Source of the DNA: Ignavibacteria bacterium
GTDB lineage: Bacteria > Bacteroidota > Ignavibacteria > Tepidaquicellales > Tepidaquicellaceae
Length of the DNA stretch: 64,000 bases
Reading direction: 5' to 3'
NCBI GenBank assembly: GCA_019187405.1
Contig: JABAQZ010000006.1
Span: 1-64,000 of the forward strand
A program made the translations under genes and the position numbers. This document shows, piece after piece, positions 54,449 to 62,654 of this stretch (within the stretch, counting starts at the first letter, position 1; each line of letters starts with the position of its first letter). Below the pieces are notes generated by a model. It did not search any database and was not told the DNA's origin. It saw nothing but the letters and a program-made list of their open reading frames with translations.

Positions 54449-56329
54449 ATGAATACAATGGAAAAGACATTAAGAAGCCCGGTCTCTCAAAGACCGCATG
54501 AAATTAAAAAAACTGATCAGCTTACCGGAATCGGAGCGGAAGTTTCAATCGAATTGAACGGCATTAAGATGAAAGTTCCGATTGGAAAAACTATACTCGA
54601 AATCTGCCGAGATAACAACATACACATTCCGACTTTATGCTATCATGAAGATTTATGCATTGCTGGCAACTGCAGATTATGCCTCGTGGAAATTGAAGGG
54701 ATGAGAACTTTACAGACTTCCTGTTCTTTTCCCGTTACTTCGCCCATTAAAATAAAAACTTTTTCCGATAAAGTAAGAAAAGCGAGAAAGCATATAGTAG
54801 GACTTATGCTGAGCGAACATTACGGCGAGTGCTACAGTTGTGTCAGAAACAACAACTGTGAACTTCAGTCTCTTGCGCGTGAATATGGAATAGACAATTA
54901 TGAATTCGGTCATATATGCAGTCCAAGATACAATGTAGATAAATCATCTCAAGCTGTAATCAGAGACATGGATAAATGCATACTTTGCAGAAGATGTGTA
55001 AGAACATGTATTGACCTGCAAGAAGTAGGAGTACTCGAAGCCGTAAACAGAGGATATGACACCAAGATATCAACTTTCATGGACAAGCCGCTTGCAGATG
55101 TAGTTTGTATCAATTGCGGTCAATGCATTAACAGATGTCCGACAGCAGCATTGCATGCAAATGATCCTTCCGATGAAATCTGGAAAGCAATTGAAGATCC
55201 CGAAAAGCATGTAATACTTCAGACAGCTCCTTCACCAAGAGCATCTCTCGGTGAAGAGTTCGGACTGCCTCCCGGTCATTCAATGACGGGACAGCTAAAC
55301 ACAGCCGCAAGGAGAATGGGATTTGACAGAGTTTTTGATACTAATTTTTCCGCCGATCTTACGATTATGGAAGAAGGAACTGAACTTCTCAACAGATTAA
55401 GAAAAGCATTGGTTGAAAAAGACACATCAGTAAGACTGCCGCAGTTCACTTCATGTTCACCCGGCTGGATAAAATTCATTGAGCACTTTTATCCGGAATA
55501 TCTCGATTATCTTTCGACTGCAAAATCGCCTCAGCAGATGTTTGGTTCAGTGATTAAAACTTTCTATGCTGATGAATCGGGTATTGATCCTGCAAACATA
55601 GTCAACGTAGCTTTAATGCCTTGCGCTGCGAAAAAATTTGAATGCAACAGACCTGAAATGAATTCTTCGGGATTCAAAGATATTGATTACGGACTTACAA
55701 CCAGAGAAATGGCAAAGATGATACGCGAAGCGGGACTTGTTCTGCCCGATCTTCCGAAATCCGGATTTGATGATCCTTTCGGAGAAGCTTCCGGTGCGGG
55801 ACTTATTTTTGGATCTACCGGAGGAGTAATGGAAGCCGCATTGAGAACAGTATATGAACTCGTAACCGGTAGAGTAGTTCCATTTAAAAATCTCAACATT
55901 GAAGTTTGCAGAGGCATGAAAGGAATCAAAGAAGCATCGGTCAAACTGGAAAACTGCAGACCTGAATTTTCATTTCTTGAAGGCATTGATCTGAAATTTA
56001 TCGTAGCTCATGGTACTGCAAATGCAAAAGTTGTGATGGATATGCTGAAAAATGGCGAACTTAAAGATTATCACTTCGTTGAAATTATGGCCTGTCCCGG
56101 AGGATGCATAGGCGGAGGCGGACAGCCGATTCCTACTTCGGAATCAATAAGAAAGCTGAGAGCGAAAGCTATTTATGAAGAGGAAGCCGGATTGCCCGTA
56201 AGAAAGTCTCATGAGAATCCGCACATTAAATATATATATGAAAAGTTCCTTAAAGACGGACCTTGCGGAAAACTTTCTCACAAGCTGCTTCATACGCATT
56301 ATGTAAAGCGGGGAAAATTTATCAATTAA
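54449..56329 (+). CDS. hydA: [FeFe] hydrogenase catalytic subunit
   Basis: 626 residues. Clusters in order: [2Fe-2S] (Cys64, 75, 78, 92), His-Cys3 [4Fe-4S] (His124, Cys128, 131, 137), two [4Fe-4S] (Cys177/180/183/187 and 220/223/226/230), then the H-cluster domain. The H-cluster signatures are TSCSPGW (Cys336), MPCAAKKFE (Cys392) and MACPGGCIGGGGQP (Cys549, Cys553). The residue after Cys336 is Ser337, where clostridial CpI has Cys299, the proton-transfer residue. A small C-terminal domain ends SHKLLHTHYVKRG. It makes or uses H2, coupled to NAD(H) through the NuoE/NuoF-like partners. The maturases HydE, HydF and HydG are not in this window. Confidence 0.95.
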   Translation: MNTMEKTLRSPVSQRPHEIKKTDQLTGIGAEVSIELNGIKMKVPIGKTILEICRDNNIHIPTLCYHEDLCIAGNCRLCLVEIEGMRTLQTSCSFPVTSPIKIKTFSDKVRKARKHIVGLMLSEHYGECYSCVRNNNCELQSLAREYGIDNYEFGHICSPRYNVDKSSQAVIRDMDKCILCRRCVRTCIDLQEVGVLEAVNRGYDTKISTFMDKPLADVVCINCGQCINRCPTAALHANDPSDEIWKAIEDPEKHVILQTAPSPRASLGEEFGLPPGHSMTGQLNTAARRMGFDRVFDTNFSADLTIMEEGTELLNRLRKALVEKDTSVRLPQFTSCSPGWIKFIEHFYPEYLDYLSTAKSPQQMFGSVIKTFYADESGIDPANIVNVALMPCAAKKFECNRPEMNSSGFKDIDYGLTTREMAKMIREAGLVLPDLPKSGFDDPFGEASGAGLIFGSTGGVMEAALRTVYELVTGRVVPFKNLNIEVCRGMKGIKEASVKLENCRPEFSFLEGIDLKFIVAHGTANAKVVMDMLKNGELKDYHFVEIMACPGGCIGGGGQPIPTSESIRKLRAKAIYEEEAGLPVRKSHENPHIKYIYEKFLKDGPCGKLSHKLLHTHYVKRGKFIN

Positions 56330-56343
56330 TAAAAGAATGGGTT

Positions 56344-57726
56344 ATGATAAATCTCATCCCGTTAAATACAAGAGATATTAATTACTTGTTTGAGCTAGTA
56401 AGCCAGAGAAACAGCTGGTTTATTAAGCTCAGATATATTGCCGTAATTCTGCTTCTCGGATTTTACTTTATTCTTTTATTTATAGGTTCAGAGGAATTTT
56501 TTCCTGAACAAAAGCTTGGAATACTGCTTGTGTTCTTTTCGATTTTCATTTACAATCTATTGTTATCTATAATTTCCGGAAAAGATGTAATAAAAAATGA
56601 TGTAAGCGCTTTTAATCCCATGAAGTTTGCATTACTGCAGATCATACTCGATCTATCATCGCTGATGATACTCGTTTACATAACCGGTTTGATTAACAGT
56701 CCTTTCTATTTGTTTTTTATTTTTCACGCAATTATAGGAAGTCTAATACTTCCCGGTTCTGTAGTTTATTTATTAATGGTAATAGTTCTTCTTGTTTTCT
56801 CGTTATTGAATATATTTACGCACTTTGGATTAATAAGCGAGTTTCCAATTTCGGTATTAAGCTCCATAAAATCACTCGATACATATTATCTTTTTCTGAA
56901 TCTTCTATCTTTCTGGCTAATGATACTGCTTAGCGTAATGTTTGTCAATTATCTAACAAGCGCTTTGTATAGAAGAGAACAGGAACTCATCGAAGCAATT
57001 CAGAAAATCGAATCGGCAGAATCGGAAAAACAGAAATACATAATGGCAGTGGTGCATGAAGTAAAATCTCCATTATCTGTAATTGTTTCATATCTGAATC
57101 TTCTGTTAAGCGGAATTTATGAAGGAATAAATGATAACGTTAAAGAAATTCTGGTTAAAATGAAAAAAAGATCTGACGATGCAATAGTGCTGACAAATGA
57201 CATTCTCAATGTATCAAGAATCAGACAGCTGAAGGAACTAAAAAAAGAGAATATAGATCCGTTGCAGATTACCGGGAATATAATAGAAAATTTAAAAGAT
57301 AAGGGTATCAATGAAAACATCACCTTTACAATAAAATCAAATCTACCTGAAGGCACGAGACTGATTGCCGACAAACATTTCTTCGAATTGCTAATTTCAA
57401 ATGTCATCAGCAATGCCGTTAAGTTCAATCAGAAAAACGGGAAAGTGGAAGTTATGATATTTTCAGAAGATGGGAATATCTGCATTCAGGTATCTGATTC
57501 AGGGATAGGAATACCGCAGGATGAGCTGAGTAAAATTTCTGATGAGTTTTACAGAAGTCGTGAAGCAAAGAGCAGAGGCATTGAAGGAACAGGACTCGGT
57601 ATGCATACGGTAAGACAGATAGCGGAAAAGCATGGTGGAAGTCTGAAAGTTATGAGTCCGTCAGGTATTGGCAATAAAGATTTCCCGGGAACGACAGTGG
57701 AAATAAGACTTCCGGCAATAGAATAA
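56344..57726 (+). CDS. Membrane sensor histidine kinase
   Basis: 460 residues from the ATG at 56344. About six membrane helices fill residues 25-205. A short coiled linker leads to the phospho-acceptor His238 in VVHEVKSPLSV. The ATPase boxes are NVISNAVKFNQKNG (N), DSGIGIPQDE (G1) and GTGLGMHTVRQIAEKHGG (G2). There is no PAS or periplasmic sensor domain, so sensing is likely in the membrane part. It lies 14 bp after the hydrogenase gene and is the natural partner of the receiver protein at 52406. Confidence 0.94.
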   Translation: MINLIPLNTRDINYLFELVSQRNSWFIKLRYIAVILLLGFYFILLFIGSEEFFPEQKLGILLVFFSIFIYNLLLSIISGKDVIKNDVSAFNPMKFALLQIILDLSSLMILVYITGLINSPFYLFFIFHAIIGSLILPGSVVYLLMVIVLLVFSLLNIFTHFGLISEFPISVLSSIKSLDTYYLFLNLLSFWLMILLSVMFVNYLTSALYRREQELIEAIQKIESAESEKQKYIMAVVHEVKSPLSVIVSYLNLLLSGIYEGINDNVKEILVKMKKRSDDAIVLTNDILNVSRIRQLKELKKENIDPLQITGNIIENLKDKGINENITFTIKSNLPEGTRLIADKHFFELLISNVISNAVKFNQKNGKVEVMIFSEDGNICIQVSDSGIGIPQDELSKISDEFYRSREAKSRGIEGTGLGMHTVRQIAEKHGGSLKVMSPSGIGNKDFPGTTVEIRLPAIE

Positions 57727-57917
57727 CAAAAGATTTAAACGTATTATTTTTATTGCAAGCTGACACAGCCATCCGGATGAATAACAAATTATATGAAATT
57801 ATAGAATAGACTTTTTCCGGTTTTATATTTCATTCATGGAGATTACAGAAGAAATAATATTTGTCGAGTAAATCTAGAATTAACTAAACCGAGATACAAT
57901 CCGTTTGAATTCAAATC
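57727..57917. other. Gap after histidine kinase
   Basis: AT-rich and without recognised elements. No terminator hairpin was found after the kinase gene. Confidence 0.4.
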
Positions 57918-58040
57918 ATGTTTAATAAAAGAAGATTCATATTCAATTTTGCAAAACACATTTATCAAATTCATTTTTCGTTATTCATCTTAATTGCAGT
58001 TATCATTTACAGTTTCATAAAAGCAACTGAATTAATTTAA
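57918..58040 (+). CDS. Possible 40-residue single-pass membrane protein
   Basis: An ATG opens a 40-codon frame ending in TAA at 58038-58040. The peptide has a basic start (MFNKRRFIFNFAKH) and one hydrophobic helix (HFSLFILIAVIIYSFI), then a short tail. The positive-inside layout is what small membrane proteins show. No ribosome site is obvious and the surrounding 450 bases are otherwise empty, so chance cannot be excluded in AT-rich DNA. Confidence 0.35.
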   Translation: MFNKRRFIFNFAKHIYQIHFSLFILIAVIIYSFIKATELI

Positions 58041-58178
58041 TCATTTTCAATATCTGTGCTCATTGGTAAGCTGTCATAGATAAACACAAACGAAAACACC
58101 TGTTTACTATATTGCGCGAATATTCTTTCCCAACATTAAAGAATTAATGAAACACAGACAATTAATTCCTGAAATATT
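58041..58178. other. Gap, nothing recognised
   Basis: AT-rich spacer at the 3' end of the molybdopterin-fold gene. No terminator or gene recognised. Confidence 0.4.
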
Positions 58179-58793
58179 TTAATCCACCCTTTTTACTTCG
58201 ATATTTTTAAGCCAGTATACATGCCGTGGACCTGTCTTAATATCATTTTTGCAAATTAGAATCATATCTCCCTGCTCTTTAATAGGTTGTTCATTCTCTT
58301 CAAATAATACATATACATTATCACCTGTAGGATTATTGTATATTTCTGCCCAGGAAAATGTTGCTTTGTAATTATCTGTTGCTCTAGCTACAATATAAAA
58401 ATTCCTGTCTTTATGATCGCTTTGTGATATTTTGGCTTTATCCAAAATATCTCTCAGCAAAACCCCTTTGCAAGTTTTATTTTCTTTTGTCTCGGCTCCG
58501 CTTTGACAAATTACTTTAAAATTCTCAATCGTAACAACTTTCATTTTTCTAAGTGAATCTACATTTAAAATCAATGGGTTGTCAACGTCACCATTGACAG
58601 TAATCTGGCTGCTTATAAATTTCATGCTATCTTCCGCTTGAAGAGACATCATGCAGTTACGAGTATTAGTTCCAGCCATTCCGCCTATGCTTAAACTTTT
58701 ATTTGTTTCTGATGTTCTTGTTACATTATTACTAATGATAATAAAAACAAGAATTAATACCGCTGTCGAAATTGTCAATAATATTTTTTTCAT
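58179..58793 (-). CDS. Exported molybdopterin-oxidoreductase-fold protein
   Basis: 204 residues. An N-terminal hydrophobic segment (5-23) anchors or exports it. Residues 65-204 fit the oxidoreductase molybdopterin-binding (sulfite-oxidase-type) fold: ITVNGDVDNPLILNVDSLRK, VICQSGAETKENKTCKG, VLLRDILDKAKI and a final HVYWLKNIEV strand. A Cys is in the ICQSG loop, near where sulfite-oxidase proteins hold the metal Cys. Whether it binds the cofactor is unproven. Lying downstream of the TonB receptor and ModE-like regulator, it is probably the product served by them. Confidence 0.75.
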   Translation of the reverse strand: MKKILLTISTAVLILVFIIISNNVTRTSETNKSLSIGGMAGTNTRNCMMSLQAEDSMKFISSQITVNGDVDNPLILNVDSLRKMKVVTIENFKVICQSGAETKENKTCKGVLLRDILDKAKISQSDHKDRNFYIVARATDNYKATFSWAEIYNNPTGDNVYVLFEENEQPIKEQGDMILICKNDIKTGPRHVYWLKNIEVKRVD

Positions 58794-58949
58794 AATAATT
58801 TTAATTAATTAATGATTAATGATTTATTTTTTTTATAGATAATCTTGATATTCTGAAATAGATATTCTTTTTTTTAATGAGTGTAATTTATTCAATTTGA
58901 AATAATTAAAATTCATTGATATATACTAAATGTTTTCGTAAAGGCTTTA

Positions 58950-60959
58950 CTAATAATTAAAAAATCTTAGTGTTAAAAAAATATTTCTTCCTTCTTCCGG
59001 ATAACCTTCGGTCAACATATAGTTTTTGTCAAAGATGTTGTTAATACCTGCTTCAATGCTCATGTATTTCCACAATTGTCCTGTAACAATTGCTCCAAAA
59101 ATTACATACTCCGGAACCTTAGTCCCATAGCTTGTGCTATAACGTATTGAATTATACTCAATATTTCCTAAAATCCCGATCTGTTTCAATGGTTTGTATT
59201 GAATTGTAGAAAACAGTTTTGTATAAGGTACATCGGTAAATAATACAGAAGGATTTGCAAGGTTGTTTCTTTCGATATATGTATAATTTAAATCCGCATT
59301 TAAGTATTTCATGACATCAAAATTTAATGATAATTCAATTCCCATAAATTCTGCACTACCTGTATTTTGCATCTGAGATTTACCGGGTTGAACATTACTT
59401 ACATTGATAATAGCATTGGTAATATGGCTATAAAAAAGTGAAGATTTAAATGTAAGCTTATTTAAAAATCTACCTGCGTAAGTCAAATCATAATTAAAAG
59501 AAGTTTCAGGTTTGAGATCAGGATTAGGCAAGGCAGTTCCCATCCTATATGAATAACGTTCTTTTATTGTTGCAAAGCGTGTTTTCCGAGATATAGTACC
59601 TACAATTTTGTGTTCTTCTTTTATGAGATAAAAAGCTCCGAGCTGATAATTCAACGCCGGGTTTTTTTCGGCTTTTGCAAAGTCAGTTATTGTGTTTGTT
59701 GATTTATTGTAATCTTGTGCTGTGATATTATTTCTGTAGTTATAGCTTAATCCCGGAATAAGAACAAACTTATCACTAATATTGTAAACATCTTCAAGCG
59801 CTAAGCTTAATGTGATATCTTCAAAGTGTCTTACCGGTTCATTCAGATCGTTTTCTCTATGGATATCTTCTTTAAAATGTGCTGAAAATTTTAATTCATT
59901 TTTCGGGATAATATTTGTCCCGTATTCTAAGCTGCCTCCGTATGTATAATCATTGTACCAACTTTGAAAGGCATAAGGTTTGTTTTGCGTAGTATAAGTT
60001 GAATCATCAAAACTATTTATTGAATTTTTAAAACTGTCAAAATATAAACGGCTTTTAATGTGGTTTTTCTCGTTTAATTTTATCTCCGATAATAAATAAT
60101 AGATTTCCTTATTCCAGCTTGGCCATTGCCAAAAGCGCGGCTTTGAGTAAAGAGAATTTAATTTATCGTCGCCTGCATAAACCGGAGTGCCTTTTTTCCC
60201 CTTTTGATTAATGTAACAAATTACAAACTCATGATTTTTATTCGGAGTCCAGCCAATTTTAATATTAACCTTTTGATCCGAGCGATATGAATTTTCCCGC
60301 TCACCGCCATCTTCGTGAGCATGCGGTTTAAATTCATTTGACATTTTATATGAATTGCTTTTTAAATAAGAGTAGCTGCCCTGCAAATAAAATTTTTCAT
60401 AACCAGACCCAACATTGATATTTCCTCTAAAACCATTGATATTTATTATTCCAAATGAACCGTCAAAATCTAATTTTTTACTTGGCTTTAGTGAAACTAA
60501 GTTGATCGTTCCTCCTAATGAATTTGGACCATAAAGCATGGATGAAAATCCTTTTGACACATCAATATTGGATAAATCGAAGGTTGTAAATCTTGCTAAA
60601 TCCACATAACCATCATAAGGGACATAAACAGGAATGCCATCCATATAAACCGGTACAGCTCGAAGATCAAATCCTCTTACCGATACCATTGATTCATTCC
60701 TGGGTCCGGAAGCAGTTAAATTTATACCGGGTAAAATATTTAATACACGGGATACTTCGAACCTGTTTTGGGATTCCATGTTCTTTTTGGTTATTGTGGC
60801 GGATATATCAACTTCCCTTGAAGCTGTTATATTAATTTCTCCAAGGCGAAATGTCATTGTTGCCAAAGAATCCATCTTGCTTTTATTAAGAGTGTCTTCA
60901 GTTTGTGAAATACCTAATGCTGGTATCATAAACAAAACAATAAATAATTTTTTAATCAT
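58950..60959 (-). CDS. TonB-dependent receptor, predicted molybdate/tungstate or related uptake
   Basis: 669 residues. Signal peptide (1-18), short lead with the MTFRLGEINITASRE TonB-box/plug start, plug domain (45-170: VSRVLNILPGINLTASGPRN, VSVRGFDLRAVPVYMDGIPV, GPNSLGGTINLVS), then the barrel to a terminal LRFFNY, ending in the aromatic residue typical of porins. A palindrome of the same kind as at the ModE-like gene lies 23-46 bases upstream. Substrate is inferred from the neighbouring ModE-like and molybdopterin-fold genes. HAHEDGGE in an extracellular loop could bind metal. Confidence 0.88.
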   Translation of the reverse strand: MIKKLFIVLFMIPALGISQTEDTLNKSKMDSLATMTFRLGEINITASREVDISATITKKNMESQNRFEVSRVLNILPGINLTASGPRNESMVSVRGFDLRAVPVYMDGIPVYVPYDGYVDLARFTTFDLSNIDVSKGFSSMLYGPNSLGGTINLVSLKPSKKLDFDGSFGIININGFRGNINVGSGYEKFYLQGSYSYLKSNSYKMSNEFKPHAHEDGGERENSYRSDQKVNIKIGWTPNKNHEFVICYINQKGKKGTPVYAGDDKLNSLYSKPRFWQWPSWNKEIYYLLSEIKLNEKNHIKSRLYFDSFKNSINSFDDSTYTTQNKPYAFQSWYNDYTYGGSLEYGTNIIPKNELKFSAHFKEDIHRENDLNEPVRHFEDITLSLALEDVYNISDKFVLIPGLSYNYRNNITAQDYNKSTNTITDFAKAEKNPALNYQLGAFYLIKEEHKIVGTISRKTRFATIKERYSYRMGTALPNPDLKPETSFNYDLTYAGRFLNKLTFKSSLFYSHITNAIINVSNVQPGKSQMQNTGSAEFMGIELSLNFDVMKYLNADLNYTYIERNNLANPSVLFTDVPYTKLFSTIQYKPLKQIGILGNIEYNSIRYSTSYGTKVPEYVIFGAIVTGQLWKYMSIEAGINNIFDKNYMLTEGYPEEGRNIFLTLRFFNY

Positions 60960-60981
60960 TTAATTTAATTTAATTTATAAG

Positions 60982-61005
60982 CACTATGTTTTAAAAGGAA
61001 TAGTG
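60982..61005. promoter_or_regulatory. Palindromic operator upstream of TonB receptor
   Basis: CACTATG (60982-60988), ten bases, then AATAGTG (60999-61005). It is the same pattern and spacing as the site at 61444-61471, with one changed base. It lies 23-46 bases before the receptor ATG. Predicted binding site of the ModE-like protein encoded at 61098. Confidence 0.6.
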
Positions 61006-61097
61006 ATATTAAAAATTTTTTGTCTGATATTTGATTTCGTTTTATAAGTGTTTTTAAGATAAAATTGATATGCATTAATAGGTTTAAACATAAATAT

Positions 61098-61448
61098 TTA
61101 AAAAGTTATTCGCTTTGATTCTTTTTTGATAAAATTATTTATTTCTTTTTCTATTCTGTAAAATTCTTTTATAATCCTTTCTCCCTCTTTTGTAAGCTCA
61201 GCGCCACTTCCGTTTTTACCACCTAATATTTTTTTTACAAGCGGAAGATGAGAGCGATTATTCATATCCTCCACTAACTGCCATGCTTTTCTATATGACA
61301 TTTTTATTGATTTAGCAGCATTTGTAATCGAACCGGTCTTTTTTATTTTTTCGAGAAGTATAATCCTGCCTATTCCCAAATACGGACCTTCTTCTTCATC
61401 TATCCAAATCCGGACTCTTAAATTATATTTTTTCTTTCTTATCTTCAC
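61098..61448 (-). CDS. ModE-like winged-helix regulator (no molybdate-binding domain)
   Basis: 116 residues. The sequence follows the N-terminal DNA-binding domain of ModE: LRVRIWIDEEEGPYLGIGRI, LLEKIKKTGSITNAAKSIKM, SYRKAWQLVEDMN, GGKNGSGAELTKEGERII. There is no C-terminal di-MOP molybdate domain, so it either senses another way or is a stand-alone DNA-binding form. The start is a GTG at 61448; no upstream in-frame ATG exists because a TGA intervenes. The gene starts within the operator at 61444-61471, implying autoregulation. Confidence 0.88.
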   Translation of the reverse strand: MKIRKKKYNLRVRIWIDEEEGPYLGIGRIILLEKIKKTGSITNAAKSIKMSYRKAWQLVEDMNNRSHLPLVKKILGGKNGSGAELTKEGERIIKEFYRIEKEINNFIKKESKRITF

Positions 61449-61471
61449 TATGCATATTCAAACATAGTGAA
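61444..61471. promoter_or_regulatory. Palindromic operator at the ModE-like gene start
   Basis: TTCACTATG (61444-61452), ten bases, CATAGTGAA (61463-61471): perfect 9-bp arms. On the minus strand it overlaps a TAnnTTTG-type -7 box (TATGTTTG, 61459-61466) and the GTG start at 61448. A bound protein would block both transcription and the start region. Predicted autoregulatory site. Confidence 0.65.
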
Positions 61472-62654
61472 ATATTATTAATTATAAAATTAAAAAACCA
61501 TGATATATGTAATAAATTTAAATTTAGATTCTATCGGTTTTTATTTTCTTAATGTGTCTGCCAAGTGAGTACTCAACATCATTTAATAATTATTTTAATT
61601 CTTTCTTAATTTTGTTTTTTGATTTTTTATCAATGTTATCAACGCAATCTTCATTTTATTAATGTTGAATTGGGACTTTGTTTCAGTCTGCATATTTGGA
61701 TTTGAAAACTTCGGTCTTTTCATTATTGTTAATGATTTGCCTTTTTCTAATTGTGGTTTTATATATACTTGACTCAGGAAGTTATAACTTAGCATATAGA
61801 GTGCAATGCATGAATTAATTGCCGATAATTACATGCTTTGATAAGAGTTAAAATCTAAATATTGTTTAAATCAATTTGAGGAATATCTTGATGTTTCATC
61901 TTTTACTGTAAACTTCAATGATTTTAAAATTAAGGAGAGTAATTAGGTGATTACATAAGCCGTTAAAGTTCGATGAGTTGAATGTTTTATAAAAACCAGC
62001 ATGACCGATCTTACAGCTTTTAACTCTTTCTTGCGGCATGCGGCTTTTTAGTTATTTTTTCATTCAGTAATATTTTGTTATGCTTGAATTTTTAATTGTG
62101 TTCTTTAAATATTTACTGATTTTTGAATTGTGTAAATTTACAAATAATACTCAAATATATTTATGAATTAATACAAAATGAAGATTATTTTTTCATAGAT
62201 GGTTAATGATTGATTGAGTTGCACAATATGTTTCGGCTAATGTATGAAATTCCTTCTCGTTGTCTGAATCAAATTTTCTAAGCTCAGGCAATTTGAAAAC
62301 CGGAATTAAACAGATTCAGTACAAGTTTTAAAGATGAATGAAGCTTACTGAAACTGAATACTATTGACGTATTTACTTATCGATTTACCATGCTAATAAA
62401 ATAAAAAATGACTTGGATACAAAAGATTACTCTAAAAATAATAGCTCTGTATTTTATACTATAGAAAGCCGGTAAAATATTGATTTCATAACTGTCATCT
62501 GATGATCCTGATATTCGTGCTGATCAGAATTTTATTTATCAAATGATGTTGATATTCAGTGTCATTTAATTGAATTAGTTGATCATCTAATATGTAATAT
62601 ATCAATAGTAGAATTTTCATATAAACCGAGTTTGAAAAATCGCTGCAATTAATT
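61472..62654. other. Long AT-rich gap, no gene seen
   Basis: 1.2 kb without a convincing gene. A 66-codon minus-strand frame at 61595-61795 has no domain, ribosome site or known motif and is probably chance. A direct GCGGCATGCGGC element lies near 62034-62046, followed by T-rich sequence, but no stem was found. No RNA, repeat or attachment site was recognised. Confidence 0.45.

Noticed and set aside
56263-56343. Earlier in-frame start for the histidine kinase
   Set aside because: It lies inside the hydrogenase gene. The ATG at 56344, 14 bases after the stop, is more plausible.
61595-61795. 66-codon minus-strand frame
   Set aside because: Low-complexity Lys/Asn-rich sequence in a long AT-rich gap with no supporting signal.
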